From assembly GCF_001941625.1 (NCBI RefSeq), contig NZ_CP016076.1, positions 5,316,001 through 5,380,000 on the forward strand: a stretch of DNA of 64,000 bases, read 5' to 3'. Below the pieces are notes generated by a model, which saw nothing but the letters and a program-made list of their open reading frames with translations, made no database searches and was not told the DNA's origin. Below, one piece after another: positions 44,117 to 53,491 of this stretch. The DNA is from Actinoalloteichus fjordicus (GTDB taxonomy: Bacteria; Actinomycetota; Actinomycetes; Mycobacteriales; Pseudonocardiaceae). The position numbers and the translations under genes were made by a program. Within the stretch, counting starts at the first letter, position 1, and each line of letters opens with the position of its first letter.

Positions 44117-45033
44117 GCCTTGATCACCTTCGTCACGAGTGCGGTGAGGTCGTCGAGTTCGGCGGTTGTCAGGTCGGTCAGCGGCGGCCGCACCGGGCCT
44201 GCGCCGCGCCCGATGGCGGTCAGGCCCGCCTTGACGATGGAGACCGCGTACCCGGCACGCCGGTTGCGGATGTCCAGGTAGGGCAGCACGAACTCGTCGA
44301 GCTTGCGGTAGACCGTCGCGGCGTCCCGCGCGCGGACCGCGTCGTAGAACTCGACGGCAAACTCCGGCGCGAAGTTGAAGATCGCCGAGGAGTAGGTGGT
44401 GACGCCCATCTCCAGGTACGGCAGGGCGTAGGTCTCCGCGGTGGGCAGTCCGCCGATCGACAGCAGGCGGTCGCCGAGGGCCGAGTAGATGCGCGTCATC
44501 AGGTCGACGTCGCCGACGCCGTCCTTGAAGCCGATGAAGGTGGGGCACTCGTCGGCGAGCCTGCGCACCGCGTCGAAGCCGAAGGCGGCGTTCGCGCGGT
44601 GATAGACCACCACGCCCAGCGAGGTCGCCTCGCAGACCGCCTTGACGTGGGCGATGAGCCCTTCCTGGGACAGCTCGGTGAGATACGGCGGCAGCAGGAA
44701 CACGCCGTGCGCGCCTGCTGCCTCGGCGTCGCGGGCCATCGCGACGGCCTGCGCGGTGCCGTAGCCGGCCGGGGCGATCACCGGCCTGCCGTCGGGGGTG
44801 GCCGCGACGGCGGCGCGCACGACGCGGCCGACCTCGTCGGGGAGGAGGGAGAAGAACTCGCCGGTGCCGCCTGCGGCGAAGACGCCAGAGGCGGCGAAGG
44901 TGCCGAGCCAGGCCACGTGCTCGCGGTAGCCGTCCTCGTCGAAGGCGAAGTCAGGTGTCGCGTGCGTGACCGGGAAGGTCAGCAGGCCAGTCCCGAGGAC
45001 GGACCGCAGATCCTCTGGGGTGAACAGCGTCAT
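44113..45033 (-). CDS. kdgD: 5-dehydro-4-deoxyglucarate dehydratase
   Basis: 306 residues of the DHDPS/NAL fold. Schiff-base Lys170 in GFKDGVGD, Tyr144 in VVVYHRAN and the carboxylate-binding GGTGEF at 55-60 are present. [23 protein letters not shown] is typical of KdgD. It converts 5-keto-4-deoxyglucarate to 2-oxoglutarate semialdehyde with loss of CO2 and water. It is divergent from the LysR gene and coupled by ATGA to the dehydrogenase. Confidence 0.92.
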   Translation of the reverse strand: MTLFTPEDLRSVLGTGLLTFPVTHATPDFAFDEDGYREHVAWLGTFAASGVFAAGGTGEFFSLLPDEVGRVVRAAVAATPDGRPVIAPAGYGTAQAVAMARDAEAAGAHGVFLLPPYLTELSQEGLIAHVKAVCEATSLGVVVYHRANAAFGFDAVRRLADECPTFIGFKDGVGDVDLMTRIYSALGDRLLSIGGLPTAETYALPYLEMGVTTYSSAIFNFAPEFAVEFYDAVRARDAATVYRKLDEFVLPYLDIRNRRAGYAVSIVKAGLTAIGRGAGPVRPPLTDLTTAELDDLTALVTKVIKA

Positions 45034-45146
45034 GGCTCAGGCTCCAGTGTCGAGGGACTCCCGCCGAGGCTAAGGAGTTCGACCAATACCTGTCTAACAC
45101 GAAATACGCATCGATTGATACCTTCAACGCATCGAGAGGAGACCCG
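45034..45146. promoter_or_regulatory. Divergent kdgD/LysR control region
   Basis: 113 bp between divergent starts. A 9-bp direct repeat ACGCATCGA at 45106-45114 and 45127-45135 has 21-bp spacing, about two helical turns, and there are AT-rich stretches with two AATAC elements. This is the usual position for LysR binding and activation of the neighbouring operon; the site assignment is inferred. Confidence 0.5.
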
Positions 45147-46037
45147 GTGGCCGCGCCGTTCACGTTGGATCAGCTTCGAGGCTTCGTCGCCGTGGTCGAG
45201 GAGGCCCACTTCGGCCGGGCCGCCGCCCGCCTGCGGATGACCCAGCCGCCGTTGAGCCGTCAGGTGCAGAAGCTGGAGCGGTCACTCGGGGTGGAACTGC
45301 TGGTCCGCGCCGCGCGGGCCGTGATCCCCACGCAGGCGGGCGAGGCCTTTCTGGCCGAGGCGAGGCGCATCCTGAGCCTGGTCGACGCCGCGCCGCTGGC
45401 CGCGCAGCATGCCGCCGAGGGCACCACGGGTGTGCTGCGCATCGGGTTCACCGCCGTCTCCGCCCAGACCGTGCTCGGCAGCTGGATCAAGACGGCGGCC
45501 GTTCATCTGCCCGCCGTCCGGCTGACCCTCACCGAGATGGTGACCAGGGACCAGGTGGAGGCCCTGCTGGCCGGGGAGCTCAGTGTCGGGCTGGCCAGGG
45601 GCGTCACCCCGACCGACGTGCTCAGCGTGCGGCGCGTGCACGCCGAGAGCCTGATCCTGGCCTGTCCCGGCGACCATCCGCTGACCCGACTCGGCCGCCC
45701 GCCCAGGCTCGCCGACGTCGCCGAGCACGCCGTCATCACCTACAGCCCCGTCGAGGCGCGCTACCTGCACGAACTCATCATCACGGTGTTCCGCAACGCG
45801 GGCGTCGAGCCGCGCTACGTCCAGCGGGTCGGGCAGGTGCAGAGCCTGTTGGCCCTAGTGGACGCGGGCCTGGGCGTCGCGCTCGTGCCGAGGTCGTCCT
45901 CCCGGCTCCGGCTGCCCAACCTGGCGTTCACCGAGATCGCGGGTCTTGCGCCGGACCTGGTGGAGGCGCACTGTGTCTGGCGGAGTGACCACGACGATCC
46001 GGCGCTGGACGCGCTGCTGAGGCTGACCGCTCTCTGA
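45147..46037 (+). CDS. LysR-family transcriptional regulator
   Basis: 296 residues. N-terminal HTH FTLDQLRGFVAVVEEAHFGRAAARLRMTQPPLSRQVQKLE (5-44) is typical LysR, and the rest is the periplasmic-binding-like effector domain (VLRIGFTAVSAQTVLGSWIKTA, VDAGLGVALVPRSSS). The start is GTG 45147 after GAGAGGAG. It is divergent from kdgD and probably activates the kdgD-semialdehyde dehydrogenase operon in response to a sugar acid. Confidence 0.92.
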   Translation: MAAPFTLDQLRGFVAVVEEAHFGRAAARLRMTQPPLSRQVQKLERSLGVELLVRAARAVIPTQAGEAFLAEARRILSLVDAAPLAAQHAAEGTTGVLRIGFTAVSAQTVLGSWIKTAAVHLPAVRLTLTEMVTRDQVEALLAGELSVGLARGVTPTDVLSVRRVHAESLILACPGDHPLTRLGRPPRLADVAEHAVITYSPVEARYLHELIITVFRNAGVEPRYVQRVGQVQSLLALVDAGLGVALVPRSSSRLRLPNLAFTEIAGLAPDLVEAHCVWRSDHDDPALDALLRLTAL

Positions 46038-46050
46038 TCTCGTCGAAGTC

Positions 46051-46098
46051 TTGACGCTCTCCGGTGGCAGGCCTACGGTCTGTCTACCCATACAGACC
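46051..46098 (+). promoter_or_regulatory. Promoter and operator of the 46-52 kb ABC operon
   Basis: TTGACG at 46051-46056 and TACGGT at 46074-46079 have an ideal 17-nt spacer. Overlapping the expected start site is the dyad GGTCTGT-N8-ACAGACC (46077-46098). Inside it, GTCTAC-CCAT-ACAGAC (46082-46097) matches 13 of 16 bases of a site upstream of the glucarate dehydratase gene. Placement over the start site fits a repressor. Confidence 0.6.
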
Positions 46099-46169
46099 AA
46101 GTGCGCGTTTGTAGACACTCTGGCGCCAGATCGGCCCGTTCAGCACCCACCACGACTCTCGGAGAGACG

Positions 46170-47750
46170 ATGTTGTCTTCCGTGCACCGCCCCGTCCGCA
46201 TCGGACGGTCCCGAGCCAGGAGCGGCCTCGCCGCGATGTTGGTGTTCGCCGCCGCCACGAGTGCCTGCACCGTGGCCAACAGCGACAGCACGGGCGACGC
46301 GGGTGAGGCCGGGGACTCCCTGCGCATCGTCCTCGACCAGGAGCCGCCGACCTTGGAGCCGTGTGAGGCGTCGCTGACGTCCACCGGCGTGGTCACCCGC
46401 TCGAACATCAGCGAGCCGCTCATCGAGCGCGACCCGACCACCGGCGAGCTGGAGCCCCTGCTGGCCACCGCCTGGGAACAGGTCACCGACACCGAGTGGC
46501 GAATGGAGGTCCGCGACGACGTCACCTTCCACGACGGCGCCGCCTTCACCGCCGAGGACGCCGCGTTCTCGATCGACCGGGCCGTCAACAACTCCGCGCT
46601 CGCGTGCAATGTGGACGGCTACGTCTTCGGCGATCAGGAGTTGGGCCTGGAGGTCGTCAATGACACGACCCTCACCATCACCACCGACGTGGCCGACCCG
46701 ATCCTCCCGCTGCGGCTGAGCTTCATCGAGGTCGTCCCGCGCACCACCAGCACCGAGGCCAAGGTCCGGGAGCCGATCGGCACCGGCCCCTATGCCGTCG
46801 CGGCCTGGGACACCGGCGTCTCCATCAGCCTGCGCCGCCACGACGACTACTGGGGCGAGGCACCCGCCTTCGCCCGCGTCCGGTACGTCTGGCGGACGGA
46901 GTCCAGCGTGCGCGCGGCGATGATCGCCACCGACGAGGCCGACATCGCCACCGGCCTCAACCCCGAGGACGCCACGCCGGAGAACTCGCTGCCCTACCCC
47001 AACAACGAGACGACCGCGCTGCGGCTGGACGGCCGGGAGGCCCCGCTCGACGACATCCGCGTGCGCCGCGCGATCGATCTGGCCATCGACCGACACGGCA
47101 TCACCGACGCGCTCTTCGACGGCATGGCCGTGCCCGCCGCGCAACTGGTGCCCGAGGGGGTGGTCGGCCACAACTCGGAGCTGACCGTGGGCGCCGCCGA
47201 TCCAGACGCGGCCCGCGCCCTGGTCGAGGAGGCCGCCGCCGACGGCGTCCCGGTCGACCGCGAGATCACGCTGATCGCCCGCAACGGCCAGTTCCCCAAG
47301 GTCGCCGAGACCGCCGAGGCCCTGCAGTACCAGCTGGCCCAGGCAGGCCTCCAGGTACGCATCCAGATGGCCGACACCGCCGCCCACCTGGAGTATCAGC
47401 TCCGGCCCCTCCCCGAGGACGTGGGCCCCGTCGCCTTGTTGATCATGCACGGCAACCAGGCGGGCGACGCCGGATTCACCACCAGCCAGTACCTGCTCTC
47501 CGATGGTCCACAGTCGACCTTCGGGACCCCGGAGCTCGACGAGCTGATCGCCGAGGCCGATCAGACCGCAGGCGACGATCGGCAGGACGCCTTCGCCGGG
47601 GTCTTCGCGGAGCAGAACGACACCCTTGCGCAGTACGCCTACCTAGCCCACATGCAGGGACTGCTGGGCATCTCCCCTCGGGTCTCCTACGAGCCGAACT
47701 CCGCCACCGGCGACGAGCTGCGGCTCGCCGACGTCCGGCCCGAGCGCTGA
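46170..47750 (+). CDS. ABC transporter substrate-binding lipoprotein (family 5)
   Basis: 526 residues. Lipoprotein signal: basic start, hydrophobic LAAMLVFAAATSAC with lipobox TSAC, then Thr/Asp-rich spacer. SBP_bac_5 marks: EPPTLEPCEASL, WRMEVRDDVTFHDGAAF, GTGPYAVAAWDTGVSISLRRHDDYWG. ATG 46170 has GGAGAG about 9 nt upstream. First gene of a six-gene operon. Shared operator with glucarate dehydratase suggests a sugar-acid-linked ligand, although this family classically binds peptides. Confidence 0.9.
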   Translation: MLSSVHRPVRIGRSRARSGLAAMLVFAAATSACTVANSDSTGDAGEAGDSLRIVLDQEPPTLEPCEASLTSTGVVTRSNISEPLIERDPTTGELEPLLATAWEQVTDTEWRMEVRDDVTFHDGAAFTAEDAAFSIDRAVNNSALACNVDGYVFGDQELGLEVVNDTTLTITTDVADPILPLRLSFIEVVPRTTSTEAKVREPIGTGPYAVAAWDTGVSISLRRHDDYWGEAPAFARVRYVWRTESSVRAAMIATDEADIATGLNPEDATPENSLPYPNNETTALRLDGREAPLDDIRVRRAIDLAIDRHGITDALFDGMAVPAAQLVPEGVVGHNSELTVGAADPDAARALVEEAAADGVPVDREITLIARNGQFPKVAETAEALQYQLAQAGLQVRIQMADTAAHLEYQLRPLPEDVGPVALLIMHGNQAGDAGFTTSQYLLSDGPQSTFGTPELDELIAEADQTAGDDRQDAFAGVFAEQNDTLAQYAYLAHMQGLLGISPRVSYEPNSATGDELRLADVRPER

Positions 47751-47761
47751 GAGGACTCACC

Positions 47762-48691
47762 ATGCTGACCTTCCTGCGCAAGCGCATCATCTCCAGCGCC
47801 ATCCCGCTGGTCGTCGTCGTCTTCGGCGTCTTCCTCCTCGCCCGGCTCACCGGCGATCCGACCAACCTCTACCTGCCGGTCAGCGCGACGGCGGAACAGC
47901 GTGCCGAGTTCGCCGCCGCGAACGGATTCGACCAGCCGATCTACGTCCAGCTCTGGGACTACCTCGGCCAGGTGATCCGCTTCGACTTCGGCGTCTCGCT
48001 GCGCACGGGGCAGCCCGCGGGCGACATGGTGCTCGCGGCCTTCCCCGCCACGCTTCAGCTCGCCGCCGTCACGATGCTCATCGCGATCGTCGGCGCGGTG
48101 CTGCTGGGCAGCCTGGCCGCCTACCGGCCGAACTCCCCCGCCGACCGTTCGGCCAGCTTCCTGTCGATGACCGCCGCCAGCATCCCGGACTTCTGGTTCG
48201 CCATCATGGGCGTGCTGATCCTCGGCGTCGGTCTGGAGTGGCTGCCCACCTCGGGCGTCGACGGCGGCCTCGAGGTGTGGATCCTGCCGATCGCGACGCT
48301 GCTCATCCGGCCCTTCGGCGTGCTGGTGCAGGTCGTGCGCGGCGCAATGGTCGCCGCGCTGTCCGCGCCGTACGTGAAGGTGGCCCGCAGCAAGGGAGCG
48401 AGCGAGCCGAGGGTGGTGTTCGGCCACGCCCTGCGCAACGCCTCGGTGCCCGCGCTGACCGTGGCGGGAGACCTGACGATCGGTCTGGTCAACGGGGCCG
48501 TGGTGGTCGAGACGATCTTCGGCTGGCCGGGCATCGGCAAGCTGATGATCGACTCGATCCTCCAACGTGACTTCGCCGTCCTCCAGACCGCCGTGCTGCT
48601 GACGGCGGTGACGATCTTCGTCCTGAACATCGTGATCGACGTCTGCTACGCCCTGCTCGACAACCGCGTCCGCCAGACCGTCCCCGCGTGA
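47762..48691 (+). CDS. ABC transporter permease (DppB/OppB type)
   Basis: 309 residues, six predicted helices. The N-terminal FLRKRIISSAIPLVVVVFGVFLLARL, the GDPTNLYL loop and the EAA segment KVARSKGASEPRVVFGHALRNASVPAL are typical of the first oligopeptide permease. It lies 11 nt after the binding-protein gene. Confidence 0.92.
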   Translation: MLTFLRKRIISSAIPLVVVVFGVFLLARLTGDPTNLYLPVSATAEQRAEFAAANGFDQPIYVQLWDYLGQVIRFDFGVSLRTGQPAGDMVLAAFPATLQLAAVTMLIAIVGAVLLGSLAAYRPNSPADRSASFLSMTAASIPDFWFAIMGVLILGVGLEWLPTSGVDGGLEVWILPIATLLIRPFGVLVQVVRGAMVAALSAPYVKVARSKGASEPRVVFGHALRNASVPALTVAGDLTIGLVNGAVVVETIFGWPGIGKLMIDSILQRDFAVLQTAVLLTAVTIFVLNIVIDVCYALLDNRVRQTVPA

Positions 48692-48708
48692 GGAAGGAGC
48701 CACTCTCG

Positions 48709-49671
48709 ATGACCCAGTCTCTCGACGACCCGGCGCGGGCCGAGGCGGCCTCGCCCCGCACCCGACGTCGTACGCGATGGTGGACCCTGCTCGGCCGGGA
48801 CCGTTTCGCCGCCGTCGCCGCCGTGCTCCTCGGCGGGATCGTGCTGGTCTCGGCCGCCGCACCGCTGTTCCTTGGCGACCGTGCGGTCCGGCAGGACCTC
48901 GGTGACTCGCTGCGTCCGCCGTCCTTCGATCACGGCTTTTTCGGCCTGCTCGGCACCGACGTCCTCGGCCGCAGCGTGCTGGCGAGGTTGATCGAGGCGG
49001 GCGGCACCACCCTGTCCGTCGCCATCCCCGCCGTGCTGCTCTCGCTGTTGATCGGCTCGTCCTGGGGCATGTGGGCGGGCTACAGCGGCGGCTGGCGGGA
49101 GAACGTCTCGATGCGCGTCGCCGACGTCATCCTCAGCTTCCCGTCGCTGCTGCTGGCCGTGGTCGTGCTGTACGTGTTCGAGCCCAGCGTGGCCAACATC
49201 GTGGCCATCCTCGCCGTGGCCCGCATCCCGGTCTATCTGCGGACCGCCCGCGCCGAGGCGGCGGAGTTGAAGAGCAGGCTGTTCGTCGACGCCGCCCGCA
49301 CCTTCGGCACCAGGACCGGTCCGACGCTCGTCCGGCACGTCGCGCCCATCGCGCTGCCCACCCTGCTCACCGTCGCGACCCTGGACTTCTGCTTCGTGAT
49401 GCTCACCGAGTCGTCGCTGAGCTTCCTGGGCATCGGCATCCAGCCGCCCGAGGTGAGCTGGGGGCTGATGGTCGCCCAGGGCAGGCAGTATCTCCAGACC
49501 GCCTGGTGGATCGCCGTGCTGCCCGGGGTCGCGATCGTGGTCACGACCGTCTCCGCCACCATCCTCGCCGCCTGGGTCCGGCTCGCCACCGATCCCGGCC
49601 AGCGGTGGCGACTCACCCTGCCGCGCCGAAAGCGCGGTGCAGGCCCCGCCGCCCCGGAGGTCACCTCATGA
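48709..49671 (+). CDS. ABC transporter permease (DppC/OppC type)
   Basis: 320 residues. GTDVLGRSVLARLIEAGGTTL and the EAA region DAARTFGTRTGPTLVRHVAPIALPTL mark the second permease. ATG 48709 is preferred over GTG 48688 because AAGGAG stands 9 nt before it. Its stop overlaps the next start (ATGA). Confidence 0.92.
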   Translation: MTQSLDDPARAEAASPRTRRRTRWWTLLGRDRFAAVAAVLLGGIVLVSAAAPLFLGDRAVRQDLGDSLRPPSFDHGFFGLLGTDVLGRSVLARLIEAGGTTLSVAIPAVLLSLLIGSSWGMWAGYSGGWRENVSMRVADVILSFPSLLLAVVVLYVFEPSVANIVAILAVARIPVYLRTARAEAAELKSRLFVDAARTFGTRTGPTLVRHVAPIALPTLLTVATLDFCFVMLTESSLSFLGIGIQPPEVSWGLMVAQGRQYLQTAWWIAVLPGVAIVVTTVSATILAAWVRLATDPGQRWRLTLPRRKRGAGPAAPEVTS

Positions 49672-50690
49672 GCGTCACGACTCGTTCCGCACGCCAGCAG
49701 GGCGGCACCACGGACGGAGCGGCGTTGGAGGTCGAGCGGCTCTGCGTCGACCTGCGCACCGCTGCGGGCGAGGTCCGCGCCGTCGATCAGGTCAGTTTCG
49801 CCGCCCACTCCGGGCGAACGCTGGCCCTGCTCGGCGAGTCCGGCTGCGGGAAGTCCATCACCGCCCAGGCGGTCGTCGGTCTGCTCGATCCGGTCGCCGA
49901 GGTCACCGGCGGCTCGGTCCGCGTCGCGGGCACCGACGTCATCGGCCTCGATCGGCGCAGCAGGCGCAAGCTCGCCGGCCCGGTGCTGTCCATCGTCTTC
50001 CAGGACGCGCTGACGGCGATGAACCCGGTGCAGACGGTCGGCGCCCAGCTCGGCGAGCCGTTCCGCATCCACGAGGGCGCGTCCCGCCGCGAGGCACGCA
50101 AGCGGGCCGTGGAGCTGATGGACCTCGTCGGCATCCCGGAGCCGCACGTCCGCGCGCGGTCCTATCCGCACCAGTTCTCCGGCGGCATGCGGCAACGGCT
50201 GCTGATCGCGATGGCCGTCGCGCTGAATCCGGCGGTGCTGATCGCCGACGAGCCGACCACCGCACTCGACGTCACGGTGCAGGCCCAGATCATGCGGCTG
50301 CTCAAGGACCTCCAGGTCAAGCAGGACATGGCGGTCGTGCTGATCACCCATGACCTCGCGGTGGTCGCCGAGCACGCCGACGACGTCGCGATCATGTACG
50401 CCGGGAGCGTCGTGGAGACGGGATTGGTGGACGAGGTGTTCGCCAGCCCCCGTCACCCGTACACGCGCGGCCTGCTCGACTCGGTCCCGGAGCGGGTCGC
50501 CAAGGGCGAGCGGCTCCCATCGGTGCCGGGCAGTCCGCCGCAGCTCAGCGCCGTGCCCACCGGCTGCGTGTTCCAGGCCCGATGCCCGATGGCCAGGGAC
50601 CGCTGTGTCGAGGAACGTCCGGTGCTCGCGCCCACCGGCCCCGGCCGCGCCGCCGCGTGCCATTTCTCGGAGGAGCTCGCCCGTGTCTGA
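49668..50690 (+). CDS. ABC transporter ATP-binding protein (DppD/OppD type)
   Basis: 340 residues. Walker [22 protein letters not shown], signature [16 protein letters not shown], Walker [14 protein letters not shown], and the C-terminal oligopeptide-transporter extension with [14 protein letters not shown] cysteines, which in some relatives holds an iron-sulfur cluster. Full-length member. Coupled to the permease by ATGA. Confidence 0.93.
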   Translation: MSVTTRSARQQGGTTDGAALEVERLCVDLRTAAGEVRAVDQVSFAAHSGRTLALLGESGCGKSITAQAVVGLLDPVAEVTGGSVRVAGTDVIGLDRRSRRKLAGPVLSIVFQDALTAMNPVQTVGAQLGEPFRIHEGASRREARKRAVELMDLVGIPEPHVRARSYPHQFSGGMRQRLLIAMAVALNPAVLIADEPTTALDVTVQAQIMRLLKDLQVKQDMAVVLITHDLAVVAEHADDVAIMYAGSVVETGLVDEVFASPRHPYTRGLLDSVPERVAKGERLPSVPGSPPQLSAVPTGCVFQARCPMARDRCVEERPVLAPTGPGRAAACHFSEELARV

Positions 50691-51855
50691 GACCGCCACC
50701 CTCCCCCGCCGCTCCGCCGCCGACCGGGGGCCGCTGCTCTCGGCGACGGGAGTCACCAAGACGTTCCGCGTCGCCAGGAACAGCTCCGGCAACACCAGAC
50801 TGACGGCGCTGGACGGCGTCGACCTGCGGTTGGGCCGGGGCGAGACCCTCGGCCTCGTCGGCGAGTCCGGGTGCGGCAAGTCCACGCTCGCCCGCGTGCT
50901 GCTGTTGTTGGAGCGCCCGGACTCCGGCGAGATCCGGTTCGACGGCGTCGATCCCTTCGCGCTGAAGGGTCGGGAACTGCTGGCGTGGCGACGCCGGGTG
51001 CAGATGGTCTTCCAGGACCCGTACGCGTCGCTCAACGCGCGGATGACCGCCGCCGACATCATCGCCGAACCCTGGCGCACCCACCGCGACGTGATGCCGA
51101 CGGCCTCGGCCCGCGCCGCCCGGGTTCGGGAGCTGCTCGACCTGGTCGGGCTGCGCGAGGGCGACGCCGAGCGCTATCCGCAGGAGTTCTCCGGCGGGCA
51201 GCGCCAGCGGATCGGCATCGCCCGCGCGCTGGCGCTGGACCCGGAGATCATCGTCTGCGACGAGCCGGTGTCCGCGCTGGACCTGTCGGTGCAGGCCCAG
51301 GTGCTCAACCTGCTGACCGATCTCCAGCAGCAACTCGGCGTCTCCTACGTCTTCATCTCCCACGACCTGTCGGTGGTGCGCCATGTCGCCGACCGGGTCT
51401 CGGTGATGTACCTGGGCAAGGTCATCGAGCAGGGCCCCACCGAAGACGTCTTCGACCGCCCGCTGCACCCGTACACGGCGGCGCTGATGTCGGCCGCGCC
51501 GACGCTGGACCGGTCGCCTGCGGCGCAGGGCCGCAAGCGCATCCTGCTGGAGGGCGAGGTGCCCTCGCCGCTGAATCCGCCGTCGGGCTGTCGATTCCGC
51601 ACCCGCTGCCCGTACGCGGCCGCACGCTGTGCCGAGGTGGAGCCCGCGCCGGTGGTGGCGGGATCGGTGTCGGGATCGGTGTCGGGATCGGTCGACTCGC
51701 CGACGACGCCGGTCGCCGACGACGTCGAGCAGCCCACCGCGACGTCGGCCGCTGCGGCCGGACTAGGTTCGGCTGCTGTGAATCCACGCCATGTCGAACA
51801 CCTCGGTCTCTGTCACTTCCCCTTGGACGCCTCGGGTGCGCCCATTCACTCGTGA
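50683..51855 (+). CDS. ABC transporter ATP-binding protein (DppF/OppF type)
   Basis: 390 residues. Walker [22 protein letters not shown], signature FSGGQRQRIGIARALA, Walker B IIVCDEPVSALDLS and C-terminal CRFRTRCPYAAARC. Between this and the final CHFPLD is an insert of about 60 residues containing GSVSGSVSGSV encoded by a 12-bp tandem repeat (51656-51696). GTG 50683 overlaps the previous stop and has GGAGGAG upstream. Confidence 0.92.
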   Translation: MSETATLPRRSAADRGPLLSATGVTKTFRVARNSSGNTRLTALDGVDLRLGRGETLGLVGESGCGKSTLARVLLLLERPDSGEIRFDGVDPFALKGRELLAWRRRVQMVFQDPYASLNARMTAADIIAEPWRTHRDVMPTASARAARVRELLDLVGLREGDAERYPQEFSGGQRQRIGIARALALDPEIIVCDEPVSALDLSVQAQVLNLLTDLQQQLGVSYVFISHDLSVVRHVADRVSVMYLGKVIEQGPTEDVFDRPLHPYTAALMSAAPTLDRSPAAQGRKRILLEGEVPSPLNPPSGCRFRTRCPYAAARCAEVEPAPVVAGSVSGSVSGSVDSPTTPVADDVEQPTATSAAAAGLGSAAVNPRHVEHLGLCHFPLDASGAPIHS

Positions 51856-52568
51856 GCGTCGCCGAGCTGGTCCTGCTCGGCGTGGTCGTGCTGGTGGGCG
51901 CCTTCCTTCAGGCGTCCATCGGCTTCGGCCTCGGAATGCTGGCGGGACCGGTGATGGCGCTGGTGGAGCCGAGTCTGGTGCCGGTCGGCGTGATGCTGCT
52001 GGCCACCGGGGTCACGGCCGCCACCGTGGTGCTGGAGCGCGAACACCTCGACCTGCGGGGCGCGGGCTGGGCCCTGCTGGGCCGGGTGCCGGGCGTGATC
52101 GCGGGCGCGGCGCTGGTCGCCGTGCTGCCGACCCAGGCGTTGAGTCTGTTCCTGGCGGGTGTCGTACTGCTCGGCGTCTTCATCACGATCCGAGGCTTCG
52201 CCCCACGACCGACGACGGGTGCGGTGATCACCGCCGGGGCGGCCTCCGGCCTCATGGGCACCGCGACCTCGATCGGGGGCCCGCCGATGGCCCTGGTGTG
52301 GCAGGGCAAGGTCGGACCGGCGCTGCGCGGCACGATGGGCGCGTTCTTCCTGGTCGGCTCGGTGATGAGCCTGGTCGCGCTGGCGGTGGCAGGCCAGGTC
52401 ACCGCCGAGATCGTCACCAACACCGCGCTGCTGCTGCCCGCCGCCGCACTCGGGTTGCTGCTGGCCCGCCCGCTGGCCCGCAGGCTCGACGTCCGCCGGA
52501 TCAGATACGTGGTGCTGACGGTGTCGGTGCTGGGGTCCGTGGTGCTGATCGTCCAGCAGTTCGTCTGA
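51852..52568 (+). CDS. TSUP-family membrane permease (TauE/SafE-like)
   Basis: 238 residues, about eight hydrophobic segments. The duplicated TSUP pattern is seen as GAFLQASIGFGLGMLAGP near the start and GAASGLMGTATSIGGPPMALVWQG in the middle. The family exports sulfite, sulfoacetate or other small anions. The start GTG 51852 overlaps the DppF-like stop (GTGA), so it belongs to the transporter operon, which is an uncommon pairing for an oligopeptide-type importer. Confidence 0.87.
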   Translation: MSVAELVLLGVVVLVGAFLQASIGFGLGMLAGPVMALVEPSLVPVGVMLLATGVTAATVVLEREHLDLRGAGWALLGRVPGVIAGAALVAVLPTQALSLFLAGVVLLGVFITIRGFAPRPTTGAVITAGAASGLMGTATSIGGPPMALVWQGKVGPALRGTMGAFFLVGSVMSLVALAVAGQVTAEIVTNTALLLPAAALGLLLARPLARRLDVRRIRYVVLTVSVLGSVVLIVQQFV

Positions 52569-52696
52569 TCGACGGCGGCGGCGAGTCCGCAGGCCGCGGG
52601 GCGCGGCGTCGAGCCCTGCCTGCGCCGACCGAGTCGGGCCGCCGCCTGCCCGGAATTCGCGGGCACCTCGGGTCGCCGATGCGCTAGAAGTAGGGC

Positions 52697-53248
52697 ATGC
52701 GACCCGAGCCGGGACAGGTGCTGCACTTCTCCGAGGACCCCTCGATCAGGAGGTTCGTGCCGCACGTCGCCGTCACGGCGAGGCAGCCGAACGCCTATGT
52801 CTGGGCGGTGGACGACCCTCGCGCCCCGGCCTACTGGTTCCCCCGGGACTGTCCACGCGCGATGGCATGGACGCTGCCCACGACGTCGGCGGCCGACCGC
52901 GAGCGCATCCTCGGCCCCGGTGGCGGGGACCGCGTCCACGCGATCGAGTACAGCCGGGTGGCCGAGTTCCTCGGCGTCCGGTTGTTCGCCTATCGCTTCT
53001 CCGCACAGCACTTCACGCCCTTCGGCGAGCCCGAGCCGAGCGCGATGGTCGCGGTCGAGCCCGTCGAGCCGCTCGGCCCGCCGGAACTCGTCGGTGATCT
53101 CCTCGAACTTCACCGGTCGGCGGGCATCCAACTTCGCGTGCTCGACAACCTGTGGGGCTTCTGGGACTCGGTCGTGACGAGCACGCTCGGGTTCAGCGGC
53201 ATCCGCATGCGGAACGCCGCTGCACGGCCGGGACACCCGGACGGCTGA
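52697..53248 (+). CDS. Conserved protein, probable DUF6886 family
   Basis: 183 residues opening VLHFSEDPSIRRFVPHVAVTA and YVWAVDDPRAPAYWFPRDCPRAMAW, which resembles the DUF6886 family. Cytosolic, no catalytic motif recognised. Also seen: HAIEYSRVAEFLGVRLFAYRFSAQHFTPFG and a late LDNLWGFWDSVVTSTLGFSGIRMRN. Single gene after the TSUP gene with a 128-bp gap. Confidence 0.7.
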   Translation: MRPEPGQVLHFSEDPSIRRFVPHVAVTARQPNAYVWAVDDPRAPAYWFPRDCPRAMAWTLPTTSAADRERILGPGGGDRVHAIEYSRVAEFLGVRLFAYRFSAQHFTPFGEPEPSAMVAVEPVEPLGPPELVGDLLELHRSAGIQLRVLDNLWGFWDSVVTSTLGFSGIRMRNAAARPGHPDG

Positions 53249-53447
53249 CCATCGGCTGATCGTGTTCGGGAATCGCCGTCCGTTCCCTCATCGCCCGACC
53301 GCCCGAATCGCGTCGACGACCTGAGCGCCTCGGACGCGGGTCCGCGCCAGCCTGCCCTCCGATCAGAGGCCCGGCCGAGGCCGGTGGGACGGCAGACGGC
53401 GCGGTCGCCGCGACGAACCCCGTTGCCTACGCCGCCGGGCCGGAGCT

Positions 53448-53484
53448 TATAGTCAACTAACTTGTTGAACAACAGATTGGTTGA
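53448..53484. promoter_or_regulatory. Promoter and ArsR-type operator
   Basis: TATAGT at 53448-53453 is a likely -10. It is followed by nested dyads: perfect TTGTT-G-AACAA at 53462-53472 and an outer imperfect TCAACTAA / TTGGTTGA pair at 53453-53460 and 53477-53484. AT-rich in a GC-rich setting. It fits an autoregulatory site for the ArsR gene immediately downstream. Confidence 0.55.
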
Positions 53485-53491
53485 TCTCACC

